Made by a program: the position numbers and the translations under genes
Notes under the pieces: generated by a model
What the model saw: the letters and a program-made list of their open reading frames with translations, nothing else
The model's database searches: none
What the model was told of the DNA's origin: nothing
Shown here: positions 34,283 to 45,468 of the stretch, in pieces
Layout: every line of letters starts with the position of its first letter
How positions within the stretch are numbered: the first letter of the stretch is position 1
Origin: Maratus speciosus
Lineage: Eukaryota; Arthropoda; Arachnida; Araneae; Salticidae
Assembly (NCBI GenBank): GCA_963932465.1
Contig: OZ010799.1
Location: 163,986,761 to 164,050,760, forward strand
DNA: 64,000 bases
Direction of reading: 5' to 3'

Positions 34283-35458
34283 ATGAACCCCGGACGCCAT
34301 TGATGTTGTGTGCGCTTTTTCGAACTCCTGTTGTAAAGTTCATTTTAGTGGTAATTATATACTCCAGTTCTGATTTAAACGCATAATCCTATTCTCTTAG
34401 TTATTTGAAGTATTTGTTATATGAATTTATTCATTTCTATTAACTATTTTTTTGAATTATTGGACTTTGAAATTTTTTCACTCTGTCTCGCATGTCGATG
34501 ACATTTCATTTCTAATGCAATAGCTTTATTTTACTAATATCTCCTTATATATGGTATATTTATTCAATTATACTAGTTCATAATGTGTATACTTACCTAG
34601 AGCTTCTTTTCGCTAAATTTATTTTATTTTATCTTCAGTATTTAAGTAGTAATCCATTTTCAAATTTTTTGGTGGACGTTGCATGTTTCCTTCCCATATC
34701 TATTTTGGTAGCCATGTTGATTTTTTGCTGAGTTGAGTGTTCTTGTGCCTGCTGCTGTAATTTATTGTTTTTTATGAGTTGCTATCTAGGTTGCGAGCTG
34801 CGGCTTCTTGTTATCTTTGATTGACTGTATTTCGATATTTGTAGAGTGCTTTTGTTTGTTGAGGTGTATATTTTTGTATTTAGTTAAACTCTGTGTCTAT
34901 GCTGGTAGCCTAGGTTACGTTTTGGTTTACTGTGACGTGTAATTGCTTTCGCTGTGTCTCTTGGGATAGTTTTAATGTTTCCCTATTGGTTGTCTATTTG
35001 TTTGCTGTTGTTACTAGGGGCTTTTGTCACGTGTCTAAGGTGGGCTGATTCAAGTACTTCACTACAAGTGATTAACTTGTAGACTGATTCAATTAACCGG
35101 CGAGGTGATCAGTTTATCCGGCGGTTCTATTGGAGTTTCATTTATAGTTATGATTACCTGTGGTTGGATCACTGTGGATTTGGTTCAATAGAGTTGTGTC
35201 TGACACTAGGTCAGCTCTTATATATACTGAAAGTTTGTGTTGTGTGTAATCATCCTCTTGTGCTCCGACGTCGGGAAGTTCCAGTTGTGATAGAGGGTCA
35301 TTGTGGCTCAGTTATTGTTGATTTTTTGAATTCTTGTGTTGCTTTTGGAGTCTTTGTGTAGTGTTGTTGGGTTGGAGTGCAGAGTGGGTCCACTAGTAGG
35401 TCTGATCCATTTAACCGGCGAGTGATTGTATTATCCAGCGGTTTTCATTTTTTGCATC
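34283..35458 (+). other. LINE 5' UTR with internal duplication
   Basis: About 1.18 kb before the ORF1 ATG. TTAACCGGCGAG is present at 35093-35104 and 35411-35422, each followed by TTATCC and GCGGTT, so a ~45-bp module is repeated 318 bp apart. The 65-aa frame at 35164 has no motif. The internal promoter expected in LINEs would lie here, but I cannot point to it. Confidence 0.7.
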
Positions 35459-36628
35459 ATGGCTGATGGCGACGTGGATAGATGGATAAAGGAGGTAGAA
35501 GGACATAAATTTACGTCAATTGTTATAGATATCCATGCAAAAATTTATGATCTTATGGAATACAAACGGTCGAAGACTGACAAGGTGACTGCGCCCCTGG
35601 TGGCTACTATTAAGAAAGCTATGGATTTCCTTCTGAAACAATGCACAGAACTTAGTGAAAAAAATAGAGCACTGAATACTAGACTCGAGGATAAGACGGA
35701 ATGTGTGAAAATGATGGAGGATTTGGCCCAGAAAATATCCAGAGCGTCTGTAAGTTCAATGGAAGAAGTACAGCCTAAAATAAAAGAGCCGATGACTAAA
35801 AGAAGAGATGACTTTACTGTGATACTGACACCTACTGATGAACAACATGATTTGATACAAATAAAGGAGAAGGTAAAGGACTTATGTAGGGGAAGGCAGG
35901 ATCTCCCGACTCCTAATGATGTGATAATGACTAAGTCGAATCAAGTGATTTTGAAATATAAGAATAAAAAAGAAGTTGAGACAATAAAAAATACCTTTAC
36001 AGAATCAGAGGATATAAAGGAACTAGCGAAGGTGAATGTCCCTGTAAGAAAAAGAGACAGAATTCTAATCTTGAGTGTTGATCCTACTGTAAAGGAGGAA
36101 ATGATAAAGGAGGAGGTGGAGAAACTGCTACAAAGTGCAGGTGCAGAAGATACGTATGGCGGTATCTGTGAAAAGTTGGAGTCGACTACATTAGATGTGG
36201 CAACAAAAAATCTCTTGGAAGGACTATTAAGGAAGGTTGATACTGAGGTGCGTATAATACGTAAGATAGATACTAGACAAGGAAAGGTTAATTGGTTGTT
36301 AGACGTGGATCAAGATAGTAAACAAATATTGTTGAGACTTAGGAGAATCTGTTTGGATTACGAGAGATACCGTGTGGTGGAATTTGTTTCCATCACGCGG
36401 TGTTTTAAGTGTCAAAAGTTTGGCCATATGGCAAATAATTGCAAGGACGGTATACAATGTGTCAAGTGTGCTGAGGGTCATCTGTTAAAGGATTGTAAAT
36501 CGACTAAGTTGTGTTGTGCAAATTGTTATTATAATGATGCTACTGGAGATTGCGGTCATAGGGCCGATAGCGTAGAATGCCCAGTTTTCCAGAGTTATAG
36601 AAATAGTGTGTTGCCTAATCGTAGCTAA
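35459..36628 (+). CDS. LINE ORF1, gag-like protein with zinc knuckles
   Basis: 389-aa nucleic-acid-binding protein of the LINE, expected to coat its RNA. It starts at ATG 35459 (MADGDVDRWIKEVEG); upstream in-frame codons lack an ATG. Residues about 60-110 are charged and helical, with coiled-coil potential. The middle is Lys/Glu-rich and resembles the RRM-like region of Jockey/I/R1 ORF1 proteins. Three zinc knuckles end the protein from residue ~315: CFKCQKFGHMANNC (CX2CX4HX4C), CVKCAEGHLLKDC (CX2CX3HX4C) and CANCYYNDATGDCGHRADSVEC-type. No stops or frameshifts are present. ORF2 overlaps its last ~53 nt in the +1 frame. Confidence 0.9.
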   Translation: MADGDVDRWIKEVEGHKFTSIVIDIHAKIYDLMEYKRSKTDKVTAPLVATIKKAMDFLLKQCTELSEKNRALNTRLEDKTECVKMMEDLAQKISRASVSSMEEVQPKIKEPMTKRRDDFTVILTPTDEQHDLIQIKEKVKDLCRGRQDLPTPNDVIMTKSNQVILKYKNKKEVETIKNTFTESEDIKELAKVNVPVRKRDRILILSVDPTVKEEMIKEEVEKLLQSAGAEDTYGGICEKLESTTLDVATKNLLEGLLRKVDTEVRIIRKIDTRQGKVNWLLDVDQDSKQILLRLRRICLDYERYRVVEFVSITRCFKCQKFGHMANNCKDGIQCVKCAEGHLLKDCKSTKLCCANCYYNDATGDCGHRADSVECPVFQSYRNSVLPNRS

Positions 36629-37509
36629 GGGCGCTGTGTCCGGCAATGTTCCTGTTGGTGGTCTTAATATTCTTCAAATTAACTTAAATCATTGTAATGA
36701 TGCCAACGATGCTTTAACTATCTATGCTTTAAATAATAACATTGATATAATACTCTGTCAGGATCCTTATGTGTCAGAAGGGGTGGCTTCGGGCATCCCG
36801 CCTGACTGGCCTATTTTTTTCTCCGATTCTTTAAACTCAGCTATTATTTTCACTAACAGGGATTATGCGGTAATCAGTAACTTGGTGTTAAAAAATGCAG
36901 TTATAATCTCTTTGAATGTGAGTGGTGATGTAATCTATCTAGGATCACAGTATTCATCTCCAAGTGGAAATATTGATAAAGACTTTGTGGACTTGGGCAC
37001 ACATTTTCAAAGTTTCGGCAAAGTATTATTAGCTGGCGATTTTAATGTTCCTCTTCTGGAATTGGGGTATACCAGACAAAGTGATAGAACAGAAGTCCTT
37101 CTGGAACATTTGATAGAGAAAGATCTAATCATAATGAATGATACAGATGCACCCAGTACTTTTGTTCAAGGTGATTTAACCGGAAGACGTGACTTGACTT
37201 TGGGAGGATTAGATATTTGTGATAAAATAAATAACTGGTACGTGGATGACCGAGTCTTTTCATATAGTGATCATAGATATATTAGATTTAATCTTGGATA
37301 CACTGCAATTAAGAAAATGAATAATCGATATAAGACTAAAAATAAAAGCTTTAAAAAATTCAATGGAATCATAAAGGATAAGGAACATTCTTGGCTACAA
37401 AACCTTTTGATAGTAAGAAATGCGCAAGATCTCGATGAGCATGTAAACAACTTTATGACAGATATTGAATGTATAACAAAGAATTGTTTTAGAATGGAAG
37501 TCTTTTTAC
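36606..37509 (+). pseudogene. LINE ORF2, endonuclease part
   Basis: Apurinic/apyrimidinic-type endonuclease that nicks target DNA to prime reverse transcription. Visible motifs are LNILQINLNHC (catalytic Asn), CQDPYVSEG (Asp instead of the common Glu in QEP), LLAGDFNVPLLELG, GRRDLTLGGLD and SYSDHRYIRF (catalytic Asp-His). The frame opens after a stop at 36573 and contains no ATG before the domain, so translation probably depends on reinitiation or frameshifting from ORF1. The frame is lost at a five-T run (37503-37507): taking one T away would join it to the reverse transcriptase frame. As it stands it terminates at 37535. Confidence 0.88.
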
Positions 37510-39630
37510 AAATCCACAATAAGGTGGTATTCTGATGAGCTAAGGACTGATAGGAATAAAGTCGCAGCATTATATAAGAGGTGTGTCAAAAATCCAGATG
37601 ACGAGAATATAAGAGAAAATTATAGGAATCATAGAAGAGCTTATAGCAAAAAGGTCAAAAAAGCAAAGAGAGATTCTTGGGAAAAATTTTGCAACAGCAC
37701 AAATAATTCATATGGAAACCTTTATAAATATATTGCGGGCAAGACGACCAAACAGAGTGACTTTATTTTCACAAGACTGGATAATTCTGAGCCGTTTGAC
37801 TCTTATGATGACGTGGCCAAGCTTTTAATGGAAGAGCATTTTGGTGTAGACAGGATCCCTGGGAATGTGCATGATTTTGTAGCAGACGGAGAGGAGCTGG
37901 AAGATTTTAAAGATGTTTCATCAAGAGAATTAAAATATATTATTAGTAAGCAGAGTAATAATAAAGCACCCGGTGTAGATGCATTAGACGCATTAATTAT
38001 TAAAAACATCTGTAAGACTTGTATAAATTATATCAAGAAATTATTTGGAACATGCTTAAAATATGGACATTTTCCCGAGAGTTGGAAATCAGGTAAAGTT
38101 ATTTTCTTCAGAAAGAGGAATAAAGACGGGAAGACTGCTAGGGCATATCGACCAATCACTCTTCTGTGTATAATGGGAAAATTGTTAGAAAGATTGATTA
38201 AAATCAGAGTGATGCCTAAATTGGAAGCAAGAAATTTTTGGGATAAGGCACAGCATGGGTTTCGTGAAAAGAAGAGTACCATAACGGCCCTGGAATATTT
38301 GAGAGCGAAGATAAAGAGAAACCTTAAAGTTTTTAAATATTACTCCATTGCCTCAATAGATATACAGGCGGCATTTGATGCTGTGAGTTGGAATATATTG
38401 GCCAGATTGATTGATGGATTACCTATTTCGAAGTACTTAAAAAACATACTAAAAAACTATATTAGTAGAAGGAAGATTGCTTTTACATTTACAGATGGAT
38501 TAAAATGGTTCGTGTTGTACAGGAGATGTCCCCAGGGAAGCTGCCTGGGCCCGTTATTATGGCTGATAGTAGCCGATTACCTATTAAAGAAGTACAGACA
38601 AAGATATGGCCACATTATATCATATGCTGATGATTTTGTCGTCCTAGCTGGTGCAGATACGAGAAGAGAACTCGAAGACAATATGAATAAACAAATTAAT
38701 TGGTTTGAAGAAATTTGTACGGAATTAGAGCTTACTATAAGTAGTGAAAAATGTGTAGCGATGTTATTTGGTAGATACCTTTTGGAAAATAGACATCCGA
38801 TATTTAAGATTGGTAATATGACAATTCCAGTTAAAGATGAGATGGTATATCTAGGACTTACATTAGATAGCAAGATGAATTGGATAGCACACATGGAAAA
38901 GACAAGAGAAAAAGTGAGAAACTTTACCTCAAATGTTAAGAAAACCGCAAAAAGGGAAAAAGGACTGCACGCTATGTATAGAAAAATTTGGTATAAAAGT
39001 GTAATAGAAAAACAGATTATGTACGGAGCTGAGGTTTGGTTTCAAGACTTGAACTACCATGCAAAGAGAAAATTAAGCTCAAGTCAAAGATTAGGTCTCT
39101 TTACAATTATTTCAGCTTACAGAACAGTTTCAACAGAGGCATTATGCGTTTTGGCAAGAGTTTCCCCCATTCATATTACAATAGAATATATGGTTAAAAA
39201 GCACAGAGTGTTGAAAGGCGAAGCTACCATTGATTCCGGTGACATAAGAATACACAGAAATAATGTAATGAGAAATTTAGTGACAAGTGACTATCCGAAT
39301 TATACTGATTTAAAAAACCTGCAGATAACAGAGAAAAAAGATACGTATTATCATAATTCTATAAGTCCGCTGATATACACTGATGGCTCCAAGATGATAA
39401 ATGGCGTGGGAGCAGCGTTCACAGTTTGCGTTAAAGGAAATTTTATATATGATAAGAAAATATCATTGCATAAATTGAACAGTATATATCAGGCAGAGCT
39501 TGTGGCAGTCAAGCAGGCAAAAGCTTGGCTGATAAACTCAAATTATAATAAAGCAATTATTTATACAGACAACAAGGCTTCTACATTGGCACTGCAATGG
39601 AACTTTCCAGGTAATGACATAATCAATGCA
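37510..39630 (+). pseudogene. LINE ORF2, reverse transcriptase and start of RNase H
   Basis: Continues ORF2 after the one-base shift with KSTIRWYSDELRTDRNK. Reverse transcriptase blocks in order: NKAPGVDALDALIIKN, YRPITLLCIMGKLLERL, QHGFREKKSTITALEYL, SIDIQAAFDAVSWNIL, CPQGSCLGPLLW and the catalytic SYADDFVVLAG (near 38623). From about 39370 RNase H begins: IYTDGSKMINGVGAA (first Asp), YQAELVAVKQAKAW (Glu) and IYTDNKASTLALQW (second Asp). The protein breaks off at about GNDIINA, where the palindromic insertion starts, and reaches a chance stop at 39684. All catalytic reverse transcriptase residues visible here are kept. Confidence 0.92.
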
Positions 39631-40770
39631 AAAACCCTTGACGGGTTAAAAGTTTCTGACGCAGCACTTTATCTTATGCTCTAAAAATTTTAAATATGGA
39701 ACTTAAAAATACTGATATCAAATTTTGAGTGACGTTATGCTATTTCTTAAAAAATATATTTGTATTTATTTCAGCATTTTATTTTTGTTTTATTTATAAT
39801 CGCATGTGCAAAAGTTATGTTCAACATGAAAAGCTGCATAAAATTTTATTCGCTGTTGCTTTATCATTTACATATCTCATAAATTCAAAATATGTGTTTT
39901 AAAAGATATGATATAAAATTTAAGTGACGCCTTGATGTGACTTTAAAAGGTTTGTTTTTTAAAATTCAATTTAAATTATTTTTGACTTGGTTAAAATATT
40001 TTTTTTACATCTACACAATACTTTTAATTTTCCAATTCACTGTTAAATATATCACTTTCATTGAATCTATACTATGCATTGAAATGTATTTATTTCAATA
40101 AATTGATTTATCTTTTGTGTCACGATATTCAAAATTGTGAGTAAGATTTATGTAAATGGTTTATTTGCGTCAAACTATCTTTTTTCATACATTTCATGTA
40201 GTTTGGACACAATGACGCAAAGAAACCATTTACATAAATCTTACTCACAATTTTGAATAGCGTGACACAAAAGATAAATCAATTTATTGAAATAAATACA
40301 TTTCAATGCATAGTATAGATTCAATGAAAGTGATATATTTAACAGTGAATTGGAAAATTAAAAGTATTGTGTAGATGTAAAAAAAATATTTTAACCAAGT
40401 CAAAAATAATTTAAATTGAATTTTAAAAAACAAACCTTTTAAAGTCACATCAAGGCGTCACTTAAATTTTATATCATATCTTTTAAAACACATATTTTGA
40501 ATTTATGAGAGATGTAAATGATAAAGCAACAGCGAATAAAATTTTATGCAGCTTTTCACGTTGAACATAACTTTTGCACATGCGATTATAAATAAAACAA
40601 AAATAGAATGGTGAAATAAATACAAATACATTTTTTAAGAAATAGCATAACGTCACTCAAAATTTGATATCAGTATTTTTAAGTTCCATATTTAAAATTC
40701 TTAGAGCATAAGATAAAGTGCTGCGTCAGAAACTTTTAACCCGTCAAGGGTTTTTGCATTGATATCATTA
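39615..40770. repeat. ~1.15-kb near-perfect palindrome (foldback element)
   Basis: Left arm 39615 to about 40180 and right arm about 40210 to 40770 are reverse complements with only a few mismatches. Outer landmark CCCTTGACGGGTTAAAAG (from 39635) is mirrored by CTTTTAACCCGTCAAGGG (to 40750). The similarity runs outward into ATCAATGCAAAAA on both sides. The short centre contains CAAACTA and TAGTTTG. No coding capacity. It sits exactly where LINE RNase H is interrupted. Confidence 0.92.
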
Positions 40771-40772
40771 CT

Positions 40773-41390
40773 TTTTTGAGGTTAGTGATAAAATGATTAA
40801 AAAAAAGATACTTATGGAATTTAATGCAGATTTAATTTTTACTATTTTATTACAATTTTCCTTATAGCAGTTTGTATATAAAAACAACTGGGTAAGTATA
40901 ATCGCAAATCGCACAGAGGGTTTCATTTGATATTCCTTTAAAAACACTTTATCCTTAAATTAATAAATCCAAAATGTTAATTTATAATTATTAAATCCTT
41001 ACATAGATGTAGCACCAATAGTTCCAATTTTCATGGGGCAGGGAACGCACTCTTTTAAACAAACCACCTTCCAATTGAAGTCATCAAAAACCAAGTTGAA
41101 TAAGCCAGATCACGTTGTGTTGTTTGACAAACAGCAGTCTCATGTCCCCTCCTTCCCCACTTTTTCAAAATTTTTCAGACCAGTACCTAAGAATGGAACC
41201 GAAATAATTTTTTCTCTTCAGAAATTACGATAAAAAAATAGTATGCAGTACTCATAAATTTACTTTAATGCTATATAGGGTGATTATTAAGTTAATTATA
41301 ACGTTTGGAATCTGTTGCATTAAAGTCCGAAAGGTAGTTTCTGAGTTATGGAAGCTGGACCCATAAGGCGCCATAGAAGGGCGAAGCCCG
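40773..41390. other. Inserted non-coding DNA between palindrome and Helitron ends
   Basis: Part of the foreign DNA inside the LINE. The 66-aa ORF at 41033 has no motif. The segment ends with a Helitron-like 3' terminus: a GGGCGAAGCCC hairpin followed by CTAGT at 41391-41395. Confidence 0.5.
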
Positions 41391-41396
41391 CTAGTG

Positions 41397-41600
41397 TCTA
41401 TCATAATTATATCTGCCATGCAGACTGATTGCGATATTTAATCAAAATAGCCCCCCCCCCCCCCTCCTCATCTCCGGAAATATAACAAATACAAAATGTG
41501 TCTTTATAAACCTATCGTCAAATAGGTTTTTATTTCTTTTTCCCTAAAAAAAACATGATTTTTATATCCGTAACGTAAATAGCGGACGAAGCCCGCTAGT
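41397..41600 (+). mobile_element. Short Helitron-like element in tandem
   Basis: Begins TCTATCATAATTATATC and ends with a GAAGCCCGCTAGT terminus, a short hairpin before CTAGT as in Helitrons. A second such terminus lies immediately upstream (41391-41395), and a new TCCTATCATAATATAT start follows at 41601. Head-to-tail Helitron ends are the simplest reading. The interior has a long C run (about 41452-41464) and no Rep/helicase. Confidence 0.5.
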
Positions 41601-41864
41601 TCCTATCATAATATATATTTTTAATAATTTTATATAGTCTATAATAAAAAATCAGACTTAAAATAGTCTAGTTCCATGAGTACTTGTAGTGTCAGTTACA
41701 TGCTACGATTTTTGGATACCAGTATTTTAGAACGGGAAAATGTGACTTATTTTATCGGAGATATCTCATTAATTGAATAAGGTGAAGAAAACTTTTTGAA
41801 AAAAAGGTGGCCAACAAGCATGGCAGTTATCAGCTATGTGACTTTGTGCTAAAGTCCATTAATT

Positions 41865-43500
41865 TGATCTGCTTTAAAAAGATTACGGAAGATTGAATTA
41901 TAGTAGAACCTGGATTAACCGAGCTTCGATTAATCGAGGTTTCTGTTAACCGAGCCGATAACAAAGTCTGATTTTTTTTTTCCTTTTGAATGAGCCTTAA
42001 AAATAACCACACTCTTTTGCTCACTGTCCGTGCTATACAGGCCCTTCTGCCCCCAAAAGCCCTCAACTACAAAGAAACATTGGACCCTGAGAAGTCAATA
42101 GCGAACAATGCTTTGTTTCCAGTGGCTGTGTGAACTTTCGTAAATTTTTCAATTTGCATTTTAAAATTTACTACTGGTAGTTGATTTTCTTTTTAAATTT
42201 GTTAAGCTGTGAAACAGAACTTTACATATATTTACTTTTATTATTTAAAAAACGTTCTATATATATTTTTTAAAGAGATGTTAAATTCGCAAGCACGGCG
42301 AGTTTTTACACACAGTTTCTATTAACCGAGATTTCCGATTCCGATTTACTAACAGTCCCAATTAGCTCGGATAATCGAGGCTGCTCTGTATAATTAAAAA
42401 ATCAATGGCGATCTTACTGTAAACGGGTTTCCCTTTTACTGAGGGATTTCAAAACCGAATCAGCTGATGTTAGTTGCTGTTTCCCTGCTTGATTAAATAA
42501 GATTAGTTAAACATTTGAAAATTACCAAATATAAAAGGAACTAAGTCAACAGAGTCTTTGCTTTATGGTATTTTTTAACAACGCTATAAGAAAATGATTT
42601 TAAATAAGAGATTTTAAATGTAACGTTTTAAATCTGACATAATTTTCACCAAACTTTCCTTTCTCTTTGTAACATTCAACTGAAAATATTTTTATTATTA
42701 GAAAGATAATATTATTATTTGCGCTACCTTAAAATTAGCAACTATAGTTAAAAATATCATCTCGAAATTTGAAATAAATCTCTCATATAAATATATTTTT
42801 TAATTTACACTGTTTTGCAATATGTTTTGCAATGTGTTTTGTAATCTGTTTTGGCCACTTTGGCCAATATGACGTAATTTCCTCCATTTACGACTTTTAA
42901 CACATATCAATGAATTTATTATTTAAAAATTTTCTTTTTCTTTTAATATTCACGTGTAAATATAATTTTTATGACGTAATTTTCAATGTTTTCCTTCTTT
43001 TAATGCGTAATCATTTAATTCTAATTTGAAAATAATTGATTATTTTATAATTTTCTTTCATTTTAAGTAAGCATGTGTAAAAACAATTTTTATGACGTAA
43101 TGTTTAATATTTTCCTGCTTTTAACACGTTATCATTTAATTCTAATTTAAAAGGATTTTTTTCTGTTTATAATAGTCACGTGTGAATAAATTTTTAATTT
43201 AAAGGATATATTATTCTTTGCGCTGTTTTAACATTTGGCAACAATTTAAAAGAACCTTTTCTAAAATATGTAAAAAATATCTCTGGAAATTCAGAAAATT
43301 TTAATTTAAAATTGAAATAAACCGTCAAAAAATTAGGCAAGTTAAAAATAATAAATGCACTCTGCAAACTTCGAGTTTCTATTGAATGATTAAATTGAAT
43401 GAAAATGATTAAATTCCCATGTATATTTTTTTTTCCTATGAGACTTTTTTAATGAGACAATTTTATCCAGATTTAACATTAAATATCTCTTAAAATAATT
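41865..43500 (+). repeat. Dispersed repeat D, copy 1
   Basis: Aligned with 49712-51470 along most of its length: GAAGATTGAAT, CTGATTAAATAAG-type, AAATATTATTATTTGCGCT-type, TTTTAATATTCACGTG and TTTTAACACG landmarks come in the same order. It is interrupted by the pogo-like element at 41901-42388, which copy 2 lacks. Non-coding; class unknown. Confidence 0.72.
41901..42388. mobile_element. pogo/Tigger-like non-autonomous element
   Basis: Left end AGTAGAACCTGGATTAACCG, right end TAATCGAGGCTGCTCTG; both carry the ATTAACCGAG/CTCGG-type ends of pogo-Tigger elements. TA borders both sides (41899-41900 and 42389-42390). The matching repeat copy at 49.75 kb preserves the uninterrupted site, supporting these limits. 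No transposase. The 78-aa minus ORF (41830-42066) crosses the left end and is chance. Confidence 0.78.
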
Positions 43501-44082
43501 CTTCGATTTAAAAACTGTCTACTTCAACATTTTTATCAAACATTTCTCTATAATACTACGCAATTGCGTCAAAAGATGGCGACACCAGAATTCTGATATG
43601 CTTATTATGTAAACTGTAAATATTGCAAAGAATTGTCTCGGGGTTATCAAACTTCATTGATATTTATAAATAAAACATTTCAACTAAATTATTTATTATA
43701 AAAGAATTATTACATCACAATAGCTTTTATGCAAGGAAAATAATAATTATAATAATAATAATATTATGAATGTCAGTGATTATATATTGATTGACCGTCA
43801 TAATAATAAAAAATGATATTATAAAAAGAAGAGCTGAAATGAATTATTTTTTTTACGTTTCTGATCGTGTGATTTATATTCAAATAATAATTATTAATGT
43901 ATATTTTTTGTAAAGTGATTGAAATTAAATATATTTATAAAATTTATGGTAATATTTTTATTGTTGAAAAATTGCCAAGAAATAATCATCATCAAATTGG
44001 CGTCATTATAATTGTAATTTTATTTAACTTAATAGCAATTTAAAAAATTACAAAGGAACTGAGAATAATGGTCAACTAGCAG
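43501..44082. other. No feature recognised
   Basis: Very AT-rich, with (AAT)n-like runs near 43740. Still part of the insert in the LINE. Confidence 0.5.
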
Positions 44083-44210
44083 ACTTTAAAAAAAAAAAAA
44101 AAACATTCACATGTGAAAACACGTATCAGTGAGTATCGAACTGCCTATCTTAAGGTCAGTAAACGATGGCCCTTAGCCACTCAGCCAGTGGGAAGACAAA
44201 CTTTTCTCCC
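44083..44210 (-). repeat. tRNA-derived SINE or pseudo-tRNA
   Basis: On the minus strand, CTGGCTGAGTGGCTAAGGGC gives a class-II (Leu/Ser-like) D arm with A box; GGCAGTTCGATACTC about 40 nt on is a B box. A T-run of about 16 ends the unit near 44088. Acceptor pairing is poor, so SINE is favoured over a working tRNA. Confidence 0.6.
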
Positions 44211-44799
44211 CCAAAGTGGTTAAAAAGAAAGCATGTGTATGAATACAGTGTCATGCATTTTCGGTGAAATTTCCATAGAATGGCGAAGAAATATAGTCCG
44301 ATTTTTCGTGCGCATTATAAAACGAACAAGAGTCTTGCTGGAAACAAGTAAATTGTTATTTGGTTCATCTGAAACATATTTATTTGATTTTTAAAAAATC
44401 GCCCGTGTCATTTTCGAGAGAAAAAAAAAATCGAATTATTTAACGAACGAGAGTTTTCCCAGAAAAAAGAAAAGTGTTATTCACCTCGCCTTAATCACAT
44501 TTATATTATGTATCAATTTAAAAATAATCGTTAGAACCGTTTTCGAGATTTTCAAATTAGGAACTTCCTCGATATTATACCAACGTTTTCACTTTAAAAA
44601 TGGCTATTTAGATCTCAAAATATACTGCACGTAGAAATGCAAAAATTTCAGTATACGATTAGACTGCAGATATAAGACTGTTCTAGAAAATTCAGAACAA
44701 TAAGACATATATTTGCTGAGTTATTAAAAGGCGGCTTTTCGCGTTTTCTTTGATGTCGAGTTAGCTGTATATATGAGTTTTGCCATCTACGAATTCTAT

Positions 44800-44844
44800 G
44801 ATACGATACGATACGATTTTAACGATACGATACGATACGATTTT
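44800..44844 (+). repeat. GATAC pentamer repeats
   Basis: Two blocks of (GATAC)3GATTTTA in tandem, directly left of where LINE coding resumes. They create the artificial N-terminus (YDTIRYDF repeats) of the downstream ORF. Confidence 0.85.
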
Positions 44845-44886
44845 AGGCTTAAGGCTGCGTCACTCGAAATACTACCGTCTTCCATG

Positions 44887-45468
44887 ATAAGAGACATATA
44901 CAAGATCATGAATTCTAACTTGAACAAAACTGTAACAATAGGATGGACAAGAGCACATGTTGGCAACGAAGGGAATGAGAGGGCGGATAAACTTGCGAAG
45001 GAGGCAATAGATCCAGAGATGTCAGATTTGACTTTGGAGGTTCCATTTGCAATCTCATTGGTTAGGAGACTGTGTAAGGAAGGTATAAAGAAGAGTTGGC
45101 AAGAAGAATGGAGCAAGAGTGCTAAAGGTCCAGATACATATAGTGTTATAAGAAAGGTTGATGAAAAGTATCTATGTGTAAGTCAAGTTATCCAATACTA
45201 TATATCGGGACATGGAAGCTTCCCAGAATATTTGTGTAAAATAGGCAAAAGAAGTAACTCAAAATGTGATTGTGGAAAGACAGGAAATGTTTTACATTAT
45301 CTTTTCGGACGCTGCCCATTTGTCCCATACTTCTTCTTTTTTGATAATTCTCAGAGTGTGCGCTACAATGTGAGAAGAGTGTTATTCAGCAAAGAAAACT
45401 ATCGTAAGCTGTGTGATAACTATAACTCACTTAATGCTCTATATTCTTTTATAAGATACATATTTTAG
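44887..45468 (+). pseudogene. LINE ORF2, end of RNase H and C-terminal Cys/His motif
   Basis: Coding resumes no later than IRDIYKIMNSN and gives TIGWTRAHVGNEGNERADKL, the last RNase H block with its catalytic His and final Asp. A C-terminal zinc-binding-like motif follows: CDCGKTGNVLHYLFGRCPF, typical of this LINE group. It ends at TAG/TAA after RYIF. The frame is open upstream to 44773, but that part is repeat DNA. The 13 residues before 44887 (LKAASLEILPSSM) could belong to either the LINE or the insert. Confidence 0.9.

Noticed and set aside
41830..42066. 78-aa minus ORF as a pogo transposase fragment
   Set aside because: It spans the terminal repeat of the pogo-like element and shows no transposase motif.
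44796..45116. Minus-strand 106-aa ORF
   Set aside because: Antisense shadow of the LINE RNase H segment and GATAC repeats.
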